This document shows positions 11,462 through 24,300 of a stretch of DNA of 64,000 bases, in pieces; position 1 is the first letter of the stretch, and each line of letters opens with the position of its first letter. This DNA comes from Sarcocystis neurona (Eukaryota > Apicomplexa > Conoidasida > Eucoccidiorida > Sarcocystidae): the NCBI GenBank assembly GCA_000727475.1, contig KL647311.1, positions 244,073-308,072 on the forward strand, given 5' to 3'. A program made the translations under genes and the position numbers. The notes beneath the pieces were generated by a model. The model did not search any database and was not told where the DNA came from. It saw only the letters and a program-made list of their open reading frames with translations.

Positions 11462-12211
11462 TCACGGTGGCCCTGTCTGCGCTGTAGAGTAACGTTCGAG
11501 ATGGAGAGGCAGCAGAGAGGTGGGGGGAGAAGAAGCAAGAGAAAAAGGAGGTACAGCCGTCGTCGCGTTTTTTGTCGCGCTGCTGCCTTCGTAAACAAAG
11601 ATATCCACACATATGAGAAGGGGGATCTTAGAAGCTGCTGCGGTTGCGCCTCCTCCTGCGTGCGTCTCGATGTTACTGCTGCCCTCCAGGGCTGGTGGCC
11701 TTCCTGTGAATGTACTGCTACTCCTGCTGGTGGTGCTGCTGCTGCTGTGCTTCTGCTGCTGCTGTACTGCTGCTGCTGTACTGCTGCTGCTGCTGTGCTG
11801 CTGCTGCTGTGCTGTTGCTGTTGTCGTGCTGCTGCTGCCGTCGTGCTGCTGCTGCTGCTGTGCTGCTGCGGTTGCAGTGTTGCCGCAGCTGCTGTTGCTT
11901 CCGCTACAAATGTCGCTGCTGCCGCTGCGACCGGGCACTAAGGCTACTGATGTTGCTCCCCTTTCTTCTTCTTCCTCTTCTTCTGCTTCATCTTCTTGCT
12001 GCTGTGCTCGTGATTTTAGAGGAGAGTGGGCCTGTGCGGACGCACTGCAGCTTCCGCGAGATGCAGCACGCAGCAGCTGCTTCAGCTCGTCGTCCTGCCG
12101 CTGCTGCTCTCTCTCGTACGGCTGTTGGTCTCCTGTGCCCGCGTGTTGCTCCTGCCACTGCGTCTGGCTTAAAATGCGCTGCAGCTGCTGCTGCGGGTGT
12201 GGCTGCTGCTG
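11462..12211 (-). CDS. Unidentified coding-looking exon, possibly 5' part of the ispE transcription unit
   Basis: The minus strand is open from just after a TGA (12214-12212) to a stop at 11462. The first part is complex and hydrophilic, including ILSQTQWQEQHAG, YEREQQRQDDELKQLL and HSPLKSRAQQQEDEAEE, followed by an acidic run and then Gln/Ser/Thr/Ala repeats. The frame has no ATG near its start, as expected for an internal exon entered by splicing; a CAG acceptor-like site lies near 12185. It is on the same strand as ispE, about 1.5 kb upstream of its first ATG, so it may be an upstream exon of that gene or the end of a separate one. No family recognised. The poly-Gln 3' half may be partly non-coding. 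Confidence 0.4.
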   Translation of the reverse strand, partial: QQQPHPQQQLQRILSQTQWQEQHAGTGDQQPYEREQQRQDDELKQLLRAASRGSCSASAQAHSPLKSRAQQQEDEAEEEEEEERGATSVALVPGRSGSSDICSGSNSSCGNTATAAAQQQQQHDGSSSTTTATAQQQQHSSSSSTAAAVQQQQKHSSSSTTSRSSSTFTGRPPALEGSSNIETHAGGGATAAASKIPLLICVDIFVYEGSSATKNATTAVPPFSLASSPPTSLLPLHLERYSTAQTGPP

Positions 12212-12389
12212 TCAGTGCTTCGCTGTTGCTCCTTCAGCCGCTGCTCCGCTGTCGCTGCGCGCGGCGACATGGTTTCTAACGCTGCGGCACTCGTGCCGCT
12301 CCTGCTGCTGCAGGACTGCTGCTACTGTTTCAATGTTGATACTGCTGCTGTTTCTGTGCTGCTTCTGGTGATCCTGGTGCTGAGATTCT

Positions 12390-12640
12390 GCCGCTGCGAT
12401 GCTGCTGCAGTGCTGCTGCTGCTTTGGCGCTGCTACTGCTTCAGTGGTGCTGCTGCTGCGGTGCTGCTGCTGCTGTGTTGCTGCTGCTGCTGCGATGCTG
12501 CTGCTGCTGCGGTGCTGGTGTTGCTGCGATGCTGCTGCTGCGATGCTGCTGCTGCGATGCTGCTGCTGCGATGCTGCTGCTGCTGCGGTGCTGCTGCTGC
12601 TCGGGTGCTGCTGCTGCTGCGATGCTGCTACTGCCGTTGC
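12390..12640. repeat. CTG-type repeat with GATGCTGCTGCTGC higher-order unit
   Basis: The plus strand repeats the words GATGCTGCTGCTGC and GGTGCTGCTGCTGC several times, so the trinucleotide array has a longer 9-14 base period imposed on it. The opposite strand reads as Gln/His/Ser/Ala runs. It lies upstream of the 11.5-12.2 kb open frame on the minus strand. Confidence 0.7.
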
Positions 12641-13513
12641 ATTCGAAAAGGGGCTACGGGGAATGGTTGAAGGGAAGGAATACCAGGAAAGCGTCGAGAC
12701 GAACGGACGACGGGCAAAAGCGGAACTTTTTACGTGATTTCTTACGATATAAACACACACGCATACACACATGTGCATGCGCAGCGCAGCAGCAGGTGGC
12801 CGCATGCGGGTGATGAAGCTGCTTCGGAGAGAGCAGGCCAGCAAACTTCGCCTGATCCGCTGCTCAAGGTAGAGAAAGAAAGAGTCCAACAAGATGACAG
12901 AGAAAGGAAGTACGGGAAGAGTAGGCGCCATCTACGCTCGCGCATGCAGAGAAATGTTGAACAAGCGCAGCCGCAGCCGCAGCACTGGGGAGGGCGCACG
13001 CGTTGCTGGCGCAACAGCAACGCGGCAGCGGCACGTGTTGCTACCGCTGCTGTGCTGCTGCACTGCTGCATCGGCTGCTACGCTGATACGTCGAGCTTTG
13101 CAAGCGTCACTCACTTCCTTTTCGCTGGTGCTGCAAGAGAAGTCGCAGGTGGTCGGGAAAAAGGAGAACTTTCTGCCGCGCGCGAAGCTGCATCTGTGTA
13201 CGTTTGCGCTCTTTTGTATGTATTTGTTCATATGTCGCTGTATGTGTGAATCTCGTTGGTTAGAAAAAAATATGTGCGTGATATGTGTGTCTGTGACGGT
13301 CCACATTCTCCCTATCGTCAATCAACTGCTAGCAGCTACCATTACACATATATATACATATATGTCTCCTGGGCATGCATTTACGTATAGATGCCTTATA
13401 CGCGCGCTCAGACCGTGTATATGCGTAAGTGTTGTCTGCCATCGAGGTGTGTGTCACAAATGCAGGTGGAGACGTCAATTTCTCCCTTAGGGCTGCCGCA
13501 TCCATATGGATAT

Positions 13514-13544
<31 letters not shown>

Positions 13545-14755
13545 AGTATATGCCAGCTTAGGTAAGACACAGCACTGGATCTCCTGCAGATATGAACTGT
13601 CATCTTGTATGCGGCTACCAGGTGTGGATGGACCACGTACCGTACGTACAAATCTGTGTGTCTGAGTATCCACACGCATGGAGGGAGGTGTGCAGATGCA
13701 TATGTCTACACTTTCTCCATACCTGTACGAGGGTTGGCCTGCCTCCGTTTCTAGGTGTATCTACGCATGTCTCAAGCCTCGTGGCCACACACGCCTACAC
13801 GTACGTTTCGTATACACGTGCGGTGCGTATATTGGCCTCTACCAAGAGTTCTCTATGTATTCCTTCCGCAGGTGTAGATATATATGGGTCGGAAACACAA
13901 GTGTGTGTAGCCTGCATGGCCATTGCGAGTTCTAATGACCAGGCTTGCACGAGAACCCCCGAAGCGAATAAACAGATCACTGCTACGGTTGGGCGTGCCT
14001 CACTCTCCAACAAGTATACGCTTATGTGTATAATGACTACAGAGGAAGTGGAATCGCAAAACACATGCGCCTATAGGTAATGACAAGCAAACACCCAGTC
14101 ACGTGTGTATACGTTTATAGCAACTATATATCTATATATATTTGAGCATATCTTTTCTTTGTATCCTGCAGCGATAGAAGTCGCAGTCCGCTGTTTCTCG
14201 TCTATCTCAGTCTCACTCTTTCGATTCAGGAGGCTACTCTATTATGAAGAGCGTGCCTCTCTCTCTGCACATCACTCAATTGTTGACGAGTGTATACACG
14301 TCCGTCAGATAAGCTTTATACATATCTATATGCATCTACATCTGTAAATATATATATATATATAAGGATGGCGATGAGCTTCTACCTCACGATGCATTCG
14401 CTAGGAAGCTAACGTATGCACCCCGTCAAGGACACACGAATTCAACTCTCACACATGAGTAGATTTGAGAGCAACCACGAAGACACCTTTGTTTTGTGAG
14501 AAATAGGAATTAGCAGTCGTCAAACAACTGAAACAAATCGTGTGCTCCTGTGTCTTTTGCTGTTTTTCTTCTTCGTAAGGAATTTTTCCCTTTGCACTTG
14601 TCATCTTCCGTTCCTTATCAAACGTACAACCACACTCTTTCAACACTTTCGCACAACAGTCGATGATGACGACTTTTCCGCTGGACACGAAGAAACTTCG
14701 TCTTCCGCTGTTTCTGCGTGAAAAAAGAGCGAGCCCCCCTCCTAGCGCTTCCGTT

Positions 14756-14849
14756 GCACTGCCGGCACGCAACACAAGGGAATTCTACTATAATTTTAGC
14801 TTCCACTGCACTGCCGGCACGCAGTATAAGGGAATCCTACTATAATTTT
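14756..14849. repeat. Two-copy tandem repeat, 52-bp period
   Basis: A 42-base word beginning GCACTGCCGGCACGCA and ending CTACTATAATTTT occurs at 14756-14797 and again at 14808-14849 with a few substitutions. A spacer of about 10 bases separates the copies. The repeat lies outside any supported gene. Confidence 0.8.
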
Positions 14850-17800
14850 TGAGAAGCCCGAGTCTGGTTGTTGCCACCTCCCTTGGCGACTCACGAAAAT
14901 TAGGCGGCGGTTTCGCGAGGGAGGCACATCCACGTGCAAACTTGTTGGAACTTCCTTTCACCGCAGGATTTTGAAAACAGGACAAGAGTGCCGCATTCGA
15001 CAGCTCTTCAGAAAATCTAAAGACGTGTTTCTGTATCTGCGTGCCGTTTTGTACAGCCGTGCTTTATGTGCTGCGCCTCAGTCACCTCCTTGAAACACAC
15101 TCGCCTGCGCTGCTGCTGCTGCTGCAGCGAGGCAGGCAAGGCCTCAATTTACACGGATGTGTATTGTGGACGCCGGGCTTACGATTCCCGACAGGCACAC
15201 ACGAGTTTTCACAGGTTCTGAAGAGGAAAAGAAACATGCTGGAGCTACGAGCTAGACATACGCAGAGACCCACGGGCAGGTATGTGTAGTTAGTTAGTTG
15301 GTCAAGCCTTCACGTGCTCATGTAACTACGCGTATCTCTCTGTGTACGTATTTAAACGTCGGCATACGTATAGCGTAGGCCCACATGCAGTGATCAAATT
15401 TCCACTTGCTCCTGTCCTCATGCTCGGCTTTCTCTCCATGTGTATATCTACACATGTAGGTGACACGAAAGAGCCTGTCGGCATTGCAGTGAATGTGCAG
15501 AGGAAGCCGTGCAACAACCACGTAATCCTGCTAGGAGAAATTGTACGCTTGTGCAGTCCACGTCCAAAACTTGCCAGGGGCATGCAGCAGCCGAACTGTC
15601 CTCTGGCTACGCTACATCAGGTACAGGCGTGTCCACGTAATAACAAGATGCAGCTGCTGAAGAGAGCGTTATTATTCAGTCAACGTAGTTGCTCGTTGCA
15701 AGCAGTCCTCTTGTAATCAAACAGCAGTGGGGAGACTCTTCTCCAGCAGTCACGCGTGTACAGGCCGCGGCGTGTGCTTCACCTTCTGTAGTGAAACGAG
15801 GCTTGCAGAGCGCAACGCGCTTTGTCTTTCGCTGTGTGTCTTCCTCTAAGGCTCACACGTGCAGACGCCGGTGCATGCGGAGGGTCGAGTAGGAAATCTA
15901 TTGACGAGGGATTTTTTATTGAAATAGCGTTGCATGGACTCTTGAGAAGCGCACGACAGAGCACGCAACAACTAGAAAGCGAGCTCAAATCTTGTGAAGA
16001 AAATTTCTGCTGTCACCAGCACTGGCGTGGAACGAGACGCATGTCACAGTACTACTACTTTTTTTCTGAATGTAACAACGTACCCACTAGTTGCTGGAAG
16101 TATGTACGGGAATGCCAGCCCCGAGACCACCGCAGGTAGTGGCTGTCCCCACACGCAGAAGAACAGAAGAAAAAAAGACAAGCTTATCTGCTGAGCGTGC
16201 AGCGGATGGTTTTCTGCGAAGGAAAACGTCTTAACGTAAAGCTACTCTACGCAGGTGGCACGTGAACGTACTCACACTTATAGTGAGCTCAAGTGTGCAT
16301 GTAGAACTTGGCTTTCACACAGATGCACTCTGACGATCTTCCTTTCACACACGCACACACACATACACACATGTGAATACGCGTCTGTGAAACAACGGAA
16401 TCTACAAGTACGTGTAGACGTTAAGCAGAGCGGAAGGGAGGGCTTCCTGTGTATGGCTGGATACACGTGAGCACGTCCGCCACAATTCCTACTACAGGGG
16501 TCACCGTTACTTCACGAAGGTGCTGGTGTTCCAATGTATATACACACACGTACGTAAACCTACACGCACTTATACCTATTTTGTGATCCCAACAACACCC
16601 AATCTCCTACACAAACCTATATATATACACATATACATAAGTATATGGAAGGGTACTCCAACCATACGCGGTAACTCGCCCTAGACCCACATAAGCACAT
16701 TCGTGTAAGCCCGTGGACCGAAGGGAAGACGGTGTCGTCGACTCTCCCCTGTCGCATGCATTGCTACATGCGCATGTGCAGAATTGTTTTTCTCTCAGGA
16801 AAAGCGGCTGCGGAAGAAAGATGAACAGATACGGCGAAAAGGAGGTCAAGCGCTGCTCGAGCGGCGGCACAATTCTAGCACCCAGACCCATACGTGTGTG
16901 CATGTGTGTTTGTTTATGTATACATGTGTGTGTCCCTGTGTGTCTGCACAGACGAGTGTTCATGCAAGTGTCTTCAAAAAATGTGCCAGCAACTTAATCA
17001 CCCAAAAACTCCAGTTTATCTTGTGTAGTGTTGTCACGTGTAGGCGTATACGTGTCCATGTATCGCCGCACCGAAGTGCTACGGTTCGACGAGCAGAGAC
17101 GACTGACCAACAAAATATTATTAAAGAAGTCTGCGGTCTCTGTATACGAGAAACAAGTTATTTGTGGGCATACTTGTGAGGCGCGCACAGGAGTGCAAAC
17201 ATAGAAGTGTATGCGTGTACGTAGATATAGGTAGGTCGCACTACGTTCCGGTGCGAACAAATGCAACAACACATATTTTAGGAGCTACAATAGAGGTTCA
17301 GTTTCTAAAATTTCCGACACACATATGAATGTAATATAATATAGAAAATGTACAGGCGTGCACATGTATATGCACACATAAATAATGCTCCTCAATGCAT
17401 ATGTGTACACGTATGTACATACATATATATATATATATATATGCGTATGTATACGCCACTGGATATTTAGTCGTGAAGGGTGTAACGTGCCTGCGCGGTA
17501 CAGACGCATGTGCCTGGACGTATATGGAAGATCACTGCAGCCTGTCCAAACCGTCCCGCAGAATTTGAGAGCCAGAGTGTGTTTCTTCGTCGAAAGTGGG
17601 GAGAGACAACGTGCTTTTTCGGACAAGGGAAACAGTGAAACGCCAAACATAAAAAACATGCATATACATATATATATGCTGTTCTACACATAAATGTGTA
17701 CTAGATTTCCGCTACATAAATATTTTCCATACGTAACTAAACACATATATAGGAAGCACATATTTTGCAGATTTGTTGTGCATGTATATATATATATATA

Positions 17801-20800
17801 TATATGTATAGGTGGGCATACGTAGACACACATGTGGACTTGTTATAAACGTCTTCTCGTGCATCTATATATACTTTTTGTGGATTTGCTATATACGCAT
17901 TGACTTATGTAGAGGCCTAGAAACATGCGAACGGTTACTCGGAAGCGACAAAAGAAAGTTGTGCAGGACGCGTGCAAGTGCAACTACTACAGACAACCCC
18001 CAAGATGACCGCCTGTCGACGCAGACGACGAGACGGAGACATCGACTGCCAGGACAGCGAAATCCATGCCCTTCAAAAAGCTGCGACTTGTTGAAGTTGT
18101 AAAGGTTACAAGAATTCTTCTCTCTGTCTCTCTACATATGTACCCTAAATACGACTCGATGAATATACAAACTTGGACCAGTAAGTACGAACTGTACACA
18201 CGTATGAAAAAAACTGCTGAGATGTACGTACTTCAACGTGTACCGAATAATTCTCTCCATTCCCATACGAGAGAAGTCGCCACAGAAAATCTTCCTCTGT
18301 GTTTACAAAACCGTCTTCCCCTCATATTCAGCAAAGTGATACAGCTACTGTCGTTCTCTGTAAGCGCACAGGCACTTGTGATAAACACTATTCACCTGTG
18401 ACATAAACATGTGTGTGTGTGTGTGTGCATATGTATATATATGTGTAAATACATCACTTCTCTAGACAGACAAGTGTACGGACAAGTCGTCTCCCTCTGC
18501 AGCTGCATTTCCCAATTCTTCGAAATAAAAGGTATACATTTGTACGTCAATCTGGTGTCTCTCTTTGTCCGAGAGACACATAAGTGTATGTGGGCGCTTG
18601 CTTCTTCTCTAAGTTTATCGGAGACCCACCCACACACACACATGCAGAAACACAGTCATGACTGTTACGCTTCTCCGTACGTATCTTCGAAATATACTAC
18701 ACCGATACATCTATTTTCGAATAAACCTGTGAGCCTCGTCTCCCTGTCAACGCGCATGCGTCCACTTTCTCTCGCGGTGTGTCTGTAGAGTTGCACGCCG
18801 TTTTTTTGCCCTCTTGTTCCCTTCGTCTCTCGACAAAACTCCGACGTTACACGTACGAATCCGCGTGCGTGGGTGCACGAACGCACACATATAGACCTAA
18901 ATCTACAGCCCCCGCGGGCGGCACGTCTGCATAGAAAGAAGAGCTGTCGAGAAATTAGTATGTGTATCCATACATTCTCTCACCACGTACTAGAGAACGA
19001 CGTGTTGTGCCAGTATTCCTTGAATTGTTTTCCGGCTTCAAATAAGGAGAGATGCTTGACAAGAAAGCGCCTTCTCATACGAAAACTACTACGGCGTGCA
19101 CGCAGTGGCTACACACAAGTACCTCTTTTCGACACGGAGTGGAAGAAAACGCTTCCTTGTCAACGATGCTCAGCAGATTGAAATATAATGTACAAACATG
19201 CGTGTGGGCATGTGAAGGTATCCACACAATGATTTCCTACTTACTCGTTGATGAATTGGCTACCCGCAGCTATATATATATATATGTTGAGATACATCAA
19301 CATATACGGACGTCCGTAATGAGTGGATGAGTCCCCAGGTGTCACTCAATAAAAATATATATATATATACACATATGGATGTAATTATTCTAACAAAATA
19401 CATACACGTAAATATTTACACACGTTCACACGCACACACTGATATACAAAAGCTGCGTACATACGTCCACATATATATATATGAGTATTTATTGATGGAG
19501 CGAGGCGTTGTGTACAATCCTGTACGTTTGTGTATAGGCTTCACTTCTCCACTGATTTTAAAAGGCTCTGTGAGAAGTAAGAAAGCGCCTCTCCAGAGAG
19601 GGCATATACGAACAACTGCTTGCAGAAGTCACCTGCACCTGTATAATTCCTTCTTCACTGGCACGAACTGTAGGACAGCGCTAGCAACTACCTGCTGCCG
19701 CTGCTTCTCTTCTCCTCACGTGTACTTGCGATTCACCTACACGACATGCATGCCAACTGACAGTCGGCTACTAACGGGTGCAAGTACAGGTCTACACGTT
19801 TCTTTTTATTAAAACGCGACGTGTTCGAGGTGAATTCCCTGCGGCAAGACATGTTTCCTACTATTGAGAAGTGTGTCACTTTACAAGCTCCTTTACACAT
19901 ACATGTTTGCATGTGCGTGTGCGTTGGGAAGCCGTTTTTCAATAGTAGCGCTTTGTCCTCGACGGCTGGCCCCCCGCCATAGCGGCACGAGCCGCAGCAG
20001 AACCGGTGGCTCGACAAGGAAATAGGTGGACCAAGAAGATCCCAAGTTACAGGAAAATAGAGTGGAGACGCGCAGACAGAAGGCGTGGTGGTCTACATGC
20101 GTGAGTGTGCGGAGAGACAGAGAAAGAGCTCGGCAAAAATTTGACCTGGCAGTGTGTGTACAGATCAAACCTCTACGAGATCAAAGGTTGGCATCTTCAA
20201 ACGCTGCTTCTGCAGCAGCAGACGTCCAGAAGTAGGGTCAACGGAAGAAGCTTCGACACTGAAGCAGCAGCAAAATCGACGTTGCTTCTCCTCAGCAGCA
20301 GCTGCAGCATGCGATCGGAGAAAACTAGTTCTCGTGTGTGCTTCTCGTGAGTGGCCGCAGCAGCTGCAGATGTGCGAGACGCGCGCATCTTTCCCGTGGT
20401 ACATACGTGCGGAGCCGCTCGGCTTTCTTAGCAGCAGCTTCAGCAGGCAGCAACAGAAAAGAAAGGGACTCAGGAAGAAGACAAGTGGGGCAGCGGCGGA
20501 GCAATCGCTGCTGCGAGACGATCGAACGCGAACCTGCAGTACGGAGCAGCAACAACAGCGGCGGCGTCGCGGCCACAGCAGCGGCAGCAGCAGCGGCAAC
20601 GCACAGCAGAAGCACCTTATGGTGTGTCTCTACATATGCATAAGTCCTCTAGTACCTGCACATATACATATATATGTGGGACCTCTGAGTTCTGTATATA
20701 TACGCAATGAATTTAGACGGAACTGCTCACGTATTTCTTCGCGTCAGACAAGGGCATCGGCAGCTCAAAGAAGAAGTCCAACAACGTGAGGGTTCAATCG

Positions 20801-20867
20801 AGCAAAAAAAAAGTAGACAAATCCACATCCAGGGCACTTCAAAGCTATATCTACGTACATATATACA

Positions 20868-20940
20868 TATATATATATATGAGGTATATATTCACCAGTA
20901 CATATATATATATATATGAGGTATATATTCACCTGTAATT
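20868..20940. repeat. TA run plus two-copy word ATGAGGTATATATTCACC
   Basis: Two TA runs are each followed by the word ATGAGGTATATATTCACC, giving a tandem period of about 38 bases. It is probably a local slippage product. It lies just beyond the 3' end of the minus-strand kinase gene. Confidence 0.7.
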
Positions 20941-21321
20941 ATATATATATATCTATTCATATATATTGCGCGTGAACACAACAGATGGATGCGAGGGATC
21001 CGCAGATCTGCTGACACACCGATGCTCGTGGGCGGCGTGGGAAGTTACTGAAGAATACACGTACCAAGCTACACATGCTCGCGTCTTTGCAGCTATGCAC
21101 ACGTACGTGGGAATCTACAAAGATATAAATATATGAGCGAGGAGTGCCATCACCTGGATATGTGTATGTGCACACAATCGCACATATAAGTATAGAACCA
21201 TAGATGTCTGCATGCATATAGACACACCTGTACGTATGTTGGTCATTAGATATATATGTGTGAAGAAATAGCTAAGTTTAACAGACACATGTACATATGT
21301 AGATAATGTGTACTGCGCTAC

Positions 21322-24300
21322 TTACCGCCAGTAATTAACTTCTTTTGGTGGCGCATGCACCGCCTGAACGAGGGCCCAGAGACCTGCAGCACCGCCATTC
21401 ACCCCACACACGTCACGCCACAATGCGATGTCTGTACACCCCACACGGTACCTGCTGCGTGTAGCTACGCACGCTCCCCCCACCCCCTCACACATTTCAT
21501 AGCCCGTTAGTGGAATGCACTTCCCCACACTTCATCCACCCTTCACACTGCGGTGTACGTACACCCCACAATTTCGCTGTGACGTGCAGATGCGAACTGT
21601 TGTTCACGCCGCACACAGCCCCCGCGACAGACTGCAGTGCGCCTCAGTCCCACTTTTTTAAGTGTAAGTACACTTCATACGACAGCAACTGGACACAGAC
21701 ACTCGACGCTTCTCAGTGCGTGTATATACACCTTCTACTGGAATACGACACCGTACGTTCGGCCCCCACGCTGCCGTGTATATACACCACCCACCGACTG
21801 CACTGCAGGGGTCACGTCGAAGCAACCTGCTGCCCTGCTTATTGAATAAACCCACCCCACATAATGCAAGACGCGGCGAAGAACGGTTTTATTTCTCGTT
21901 TTAACAGTTCCACTTCTGCTTCCAAGCTCCGTTCCTCTTCCTCCTCCGCTTCCTTTCTTCCTTTCTCCTCCTCCTTCTTCTTCGCTGCTGCTGCTCCACT
22001 CGCAGTCGCTGCAGCAGGTGCTTCGCCTGCCGTACGCACAGCAAAACAGCAACGGCAGCGTCTTCTGGCGCGCATTCACACCAGCAGCAGAGGCCCCGAA
22101 GCCACAGCAGCAGCAGCAGCAGGACCAGATCACGCTGCTTCTGCTGTACCAAAAAGAGAGGCGGCAGCTGCAGCAGCAGTCTCCTGTGCAGCAGCAGCAG
22201 GAACAGCTGTAGTCTTGAAACAGCAGGAATACGTCTTTGCTCAGCCGACAGTGATATCAGCAGCGTGGGAAACAAGAGCAACAGCAGCGTAAGCACCCTC
22301 CACCAGATCAACAGCAACAACAGCAGCGACAGAGTAAGTTGCATCTCCAGCAGCAGCAGGTCGATCTGTGCCACCTCTACAAGAACAGACGGAGCAGCAA
22401 AACTGCCTTCACGCGGGATGCTTAGACGGCAGCAGCAGCAGCAGTAGCAAGAAAAAGCGGGAACCCCAGCAAATGACACTCAAACGTTCTGTCCTGTGAC
22501 TGCAGCAGCAACAGCAGCAGAAGCGTCTTCTCCGCTGGCAGGCAGACACCGAAGATCAGCAGCTGCAGCAAGAAATGCCCTGCAGTGAACGCGCAGCAGT
22601 CAGAGCAGCAGCGCGAGCTTCTCAACGCGTACACGGTGGGGGGGAGCAGCAGCAGCAGCAACAGCAGCACTTCTGGCAACAATAGTTTGACGCTTCTTCT
22701 GTGCAAAATAGCAACCGCATGAACTCATTGCCGCTGCACCCGGCATAGGCGAAAGAAGCAGCAGCAGCGATACTTTGCCGAGAACGGCACTTACCGGCCT
22801 TTTGCTGAAGAGCCGCAACGACGGTTCCTGAGTCAACAGCAGCAGCCGTCGACGCTGGAGCAGCAGCCCCTGCGAAGGAAGGAGCCGCAGGCGCAGCAGG
22901 GCGCGGAGGCGAAGAGATCTCGCTGCGAAGTCGCCGTGCTGCAGCAGCGTAGAACCGGAGGAAATCTTCCTGCTGCTGCAGCGTCGGGCAACTGGTGAAG
23001 TCACACTCCAAGCCTGTACGCAGCAGCGAAGCGCATGCGGGCAGTGTTATAAGACAAAAAAGAGGTAGAAAGCGGCGGAGAGAGGAATGGCAACGGGGCA
23101 CAGTTCTACTGCGGGCAAAGCGAGCACAATATGAAGATACCTGCAACACGTCTGCCCCCCCGGGTATACAGAGGGAAGAAGTAGAATAGCGGTGAGGGCA
23201 CGTCAGAGTGGAAGAGAAAAACGGACGGGACAGCAAACAGACAGAGCGGCACATATATATATATATATATATATATAAACCGGAGGAGCAGCAGCATATA
23301 TATATATATAATAAACCGGAGGAGCAGCAGCATATATATATATATATATATATATAATGTGTAGAGGGGTAGAAAAACCTGCGTTTACACATATGCAGAT
23401 GTATTTATTTTATAGACAGACATCCATCGACGGAGAGAGAGATACACACAAACACACATACACACACCCATACATATACACGCAACTTTCTCTCTACTAT
23501 AAAACACTAGACATACAGGTATCCACGTCGACGTATATATACACATATATGTATATGTCCGTTTATACATGTATATTTATGAGGAGATGCGTAGGTCCCG
23601 GTCGGCGTATAGAGTCAGTACACACCCACGCGGGCAGTGGAGCTTCAGCGCCTCGGAGTGCGAAGATATTTACAAGATATAAAAAGGCACTGCAGTGGCA
23701 GCAGCAGCAGCAACTCGGAGATTCGTAGAGCCGCCTTTACGCAGGAAACGAGCGGCGGCAACGGCGCCCTAAGCAGCAGCAGCAGCAACCCTTAAGCGGA
23801 CACACGCGCATGCAGCATCACAGGCGTTCTCGCATTTCTCCTCCTCTCATTCTCTCGTGGCTCTTCTCTTCCTGTCTCCCTTCTCTTCCTGTCTCCCTTC
23901 CCTTCCCGTCTCCCTTCCCTTGCTGTCTCTCTTCTCTTCCTGTCTCTATTTCCCCCTGTCTCCCTTTACTTGTCTCTCTTCTCTTCGTGTGTCTCCTTTC
24001 TCTCTCTTTCTCTCTTGTCTCCCTTCTCTTCCCGTCTCCCTACTCTTCCCGTCTCCCTTCTCTTCCCGTCTCCCTTCTCTTCCTGTCTCCCTTCTCTTCC
24101 CGTCTCCCTGCTCTTCCCGTCTCCCTTCTCCTCCTGTCCCCTTCCCTTGCTGCCTCCCTTCTCCTCCTGTCCCTATTTTCTCTTGCCTCCCTTTACTTGT
24201 CTCCCTTCTCTTCCTGTCTCTCCCTTCTCTCTCTTTCTCTCCTGTCTCCCTTCTCTTCCCGTCTCCCTTCCCCTCCTGCCTCCCTTCCCTTCCCGTCTCC

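Larger units (their letters stand above)
12660..21321. other. Gene-poor AT/CA-rich stretch
   Basis: I find no open frame here with convincing protein composition. Most frames are short and Tyr/Thr/His/Val-rich because of TA, CA and TG alternation. The DNA contains several TA runs (13522-13544, about 14346-14364, 17425-17442, 17788-17806), CA/GT runs near 16340-16372 and 18408-18426, and the two short tandem repeats annotated separately. A minus-strand frame at 14449-14775 has mixed composition but no recognisable domain. The last exon of the downstream kinase gene, if one exists beyond 21322, should lie in the right part of this stretch. Confidence 0.55.

Noticed and set aside
9970..11610. 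546-codon minus-strand frame with poly-Leu and poly-Gln/Ala
   Set aside because: It begins with GTG, changes composition abruptly and shows no family motif; it is probably a mosaic of intron or leader sequence and CAG tract. Only the possible signal-like segment near 11.5 kb is noted in the findings.
14449..14775. Minus-strand frame with mixed composition (VVIIDCCAKVLKECG)
   Set aside because: It is short, isolated in non-coding DNA, overlaps a tandem repeat and matches no family I know; kept only as a remark.
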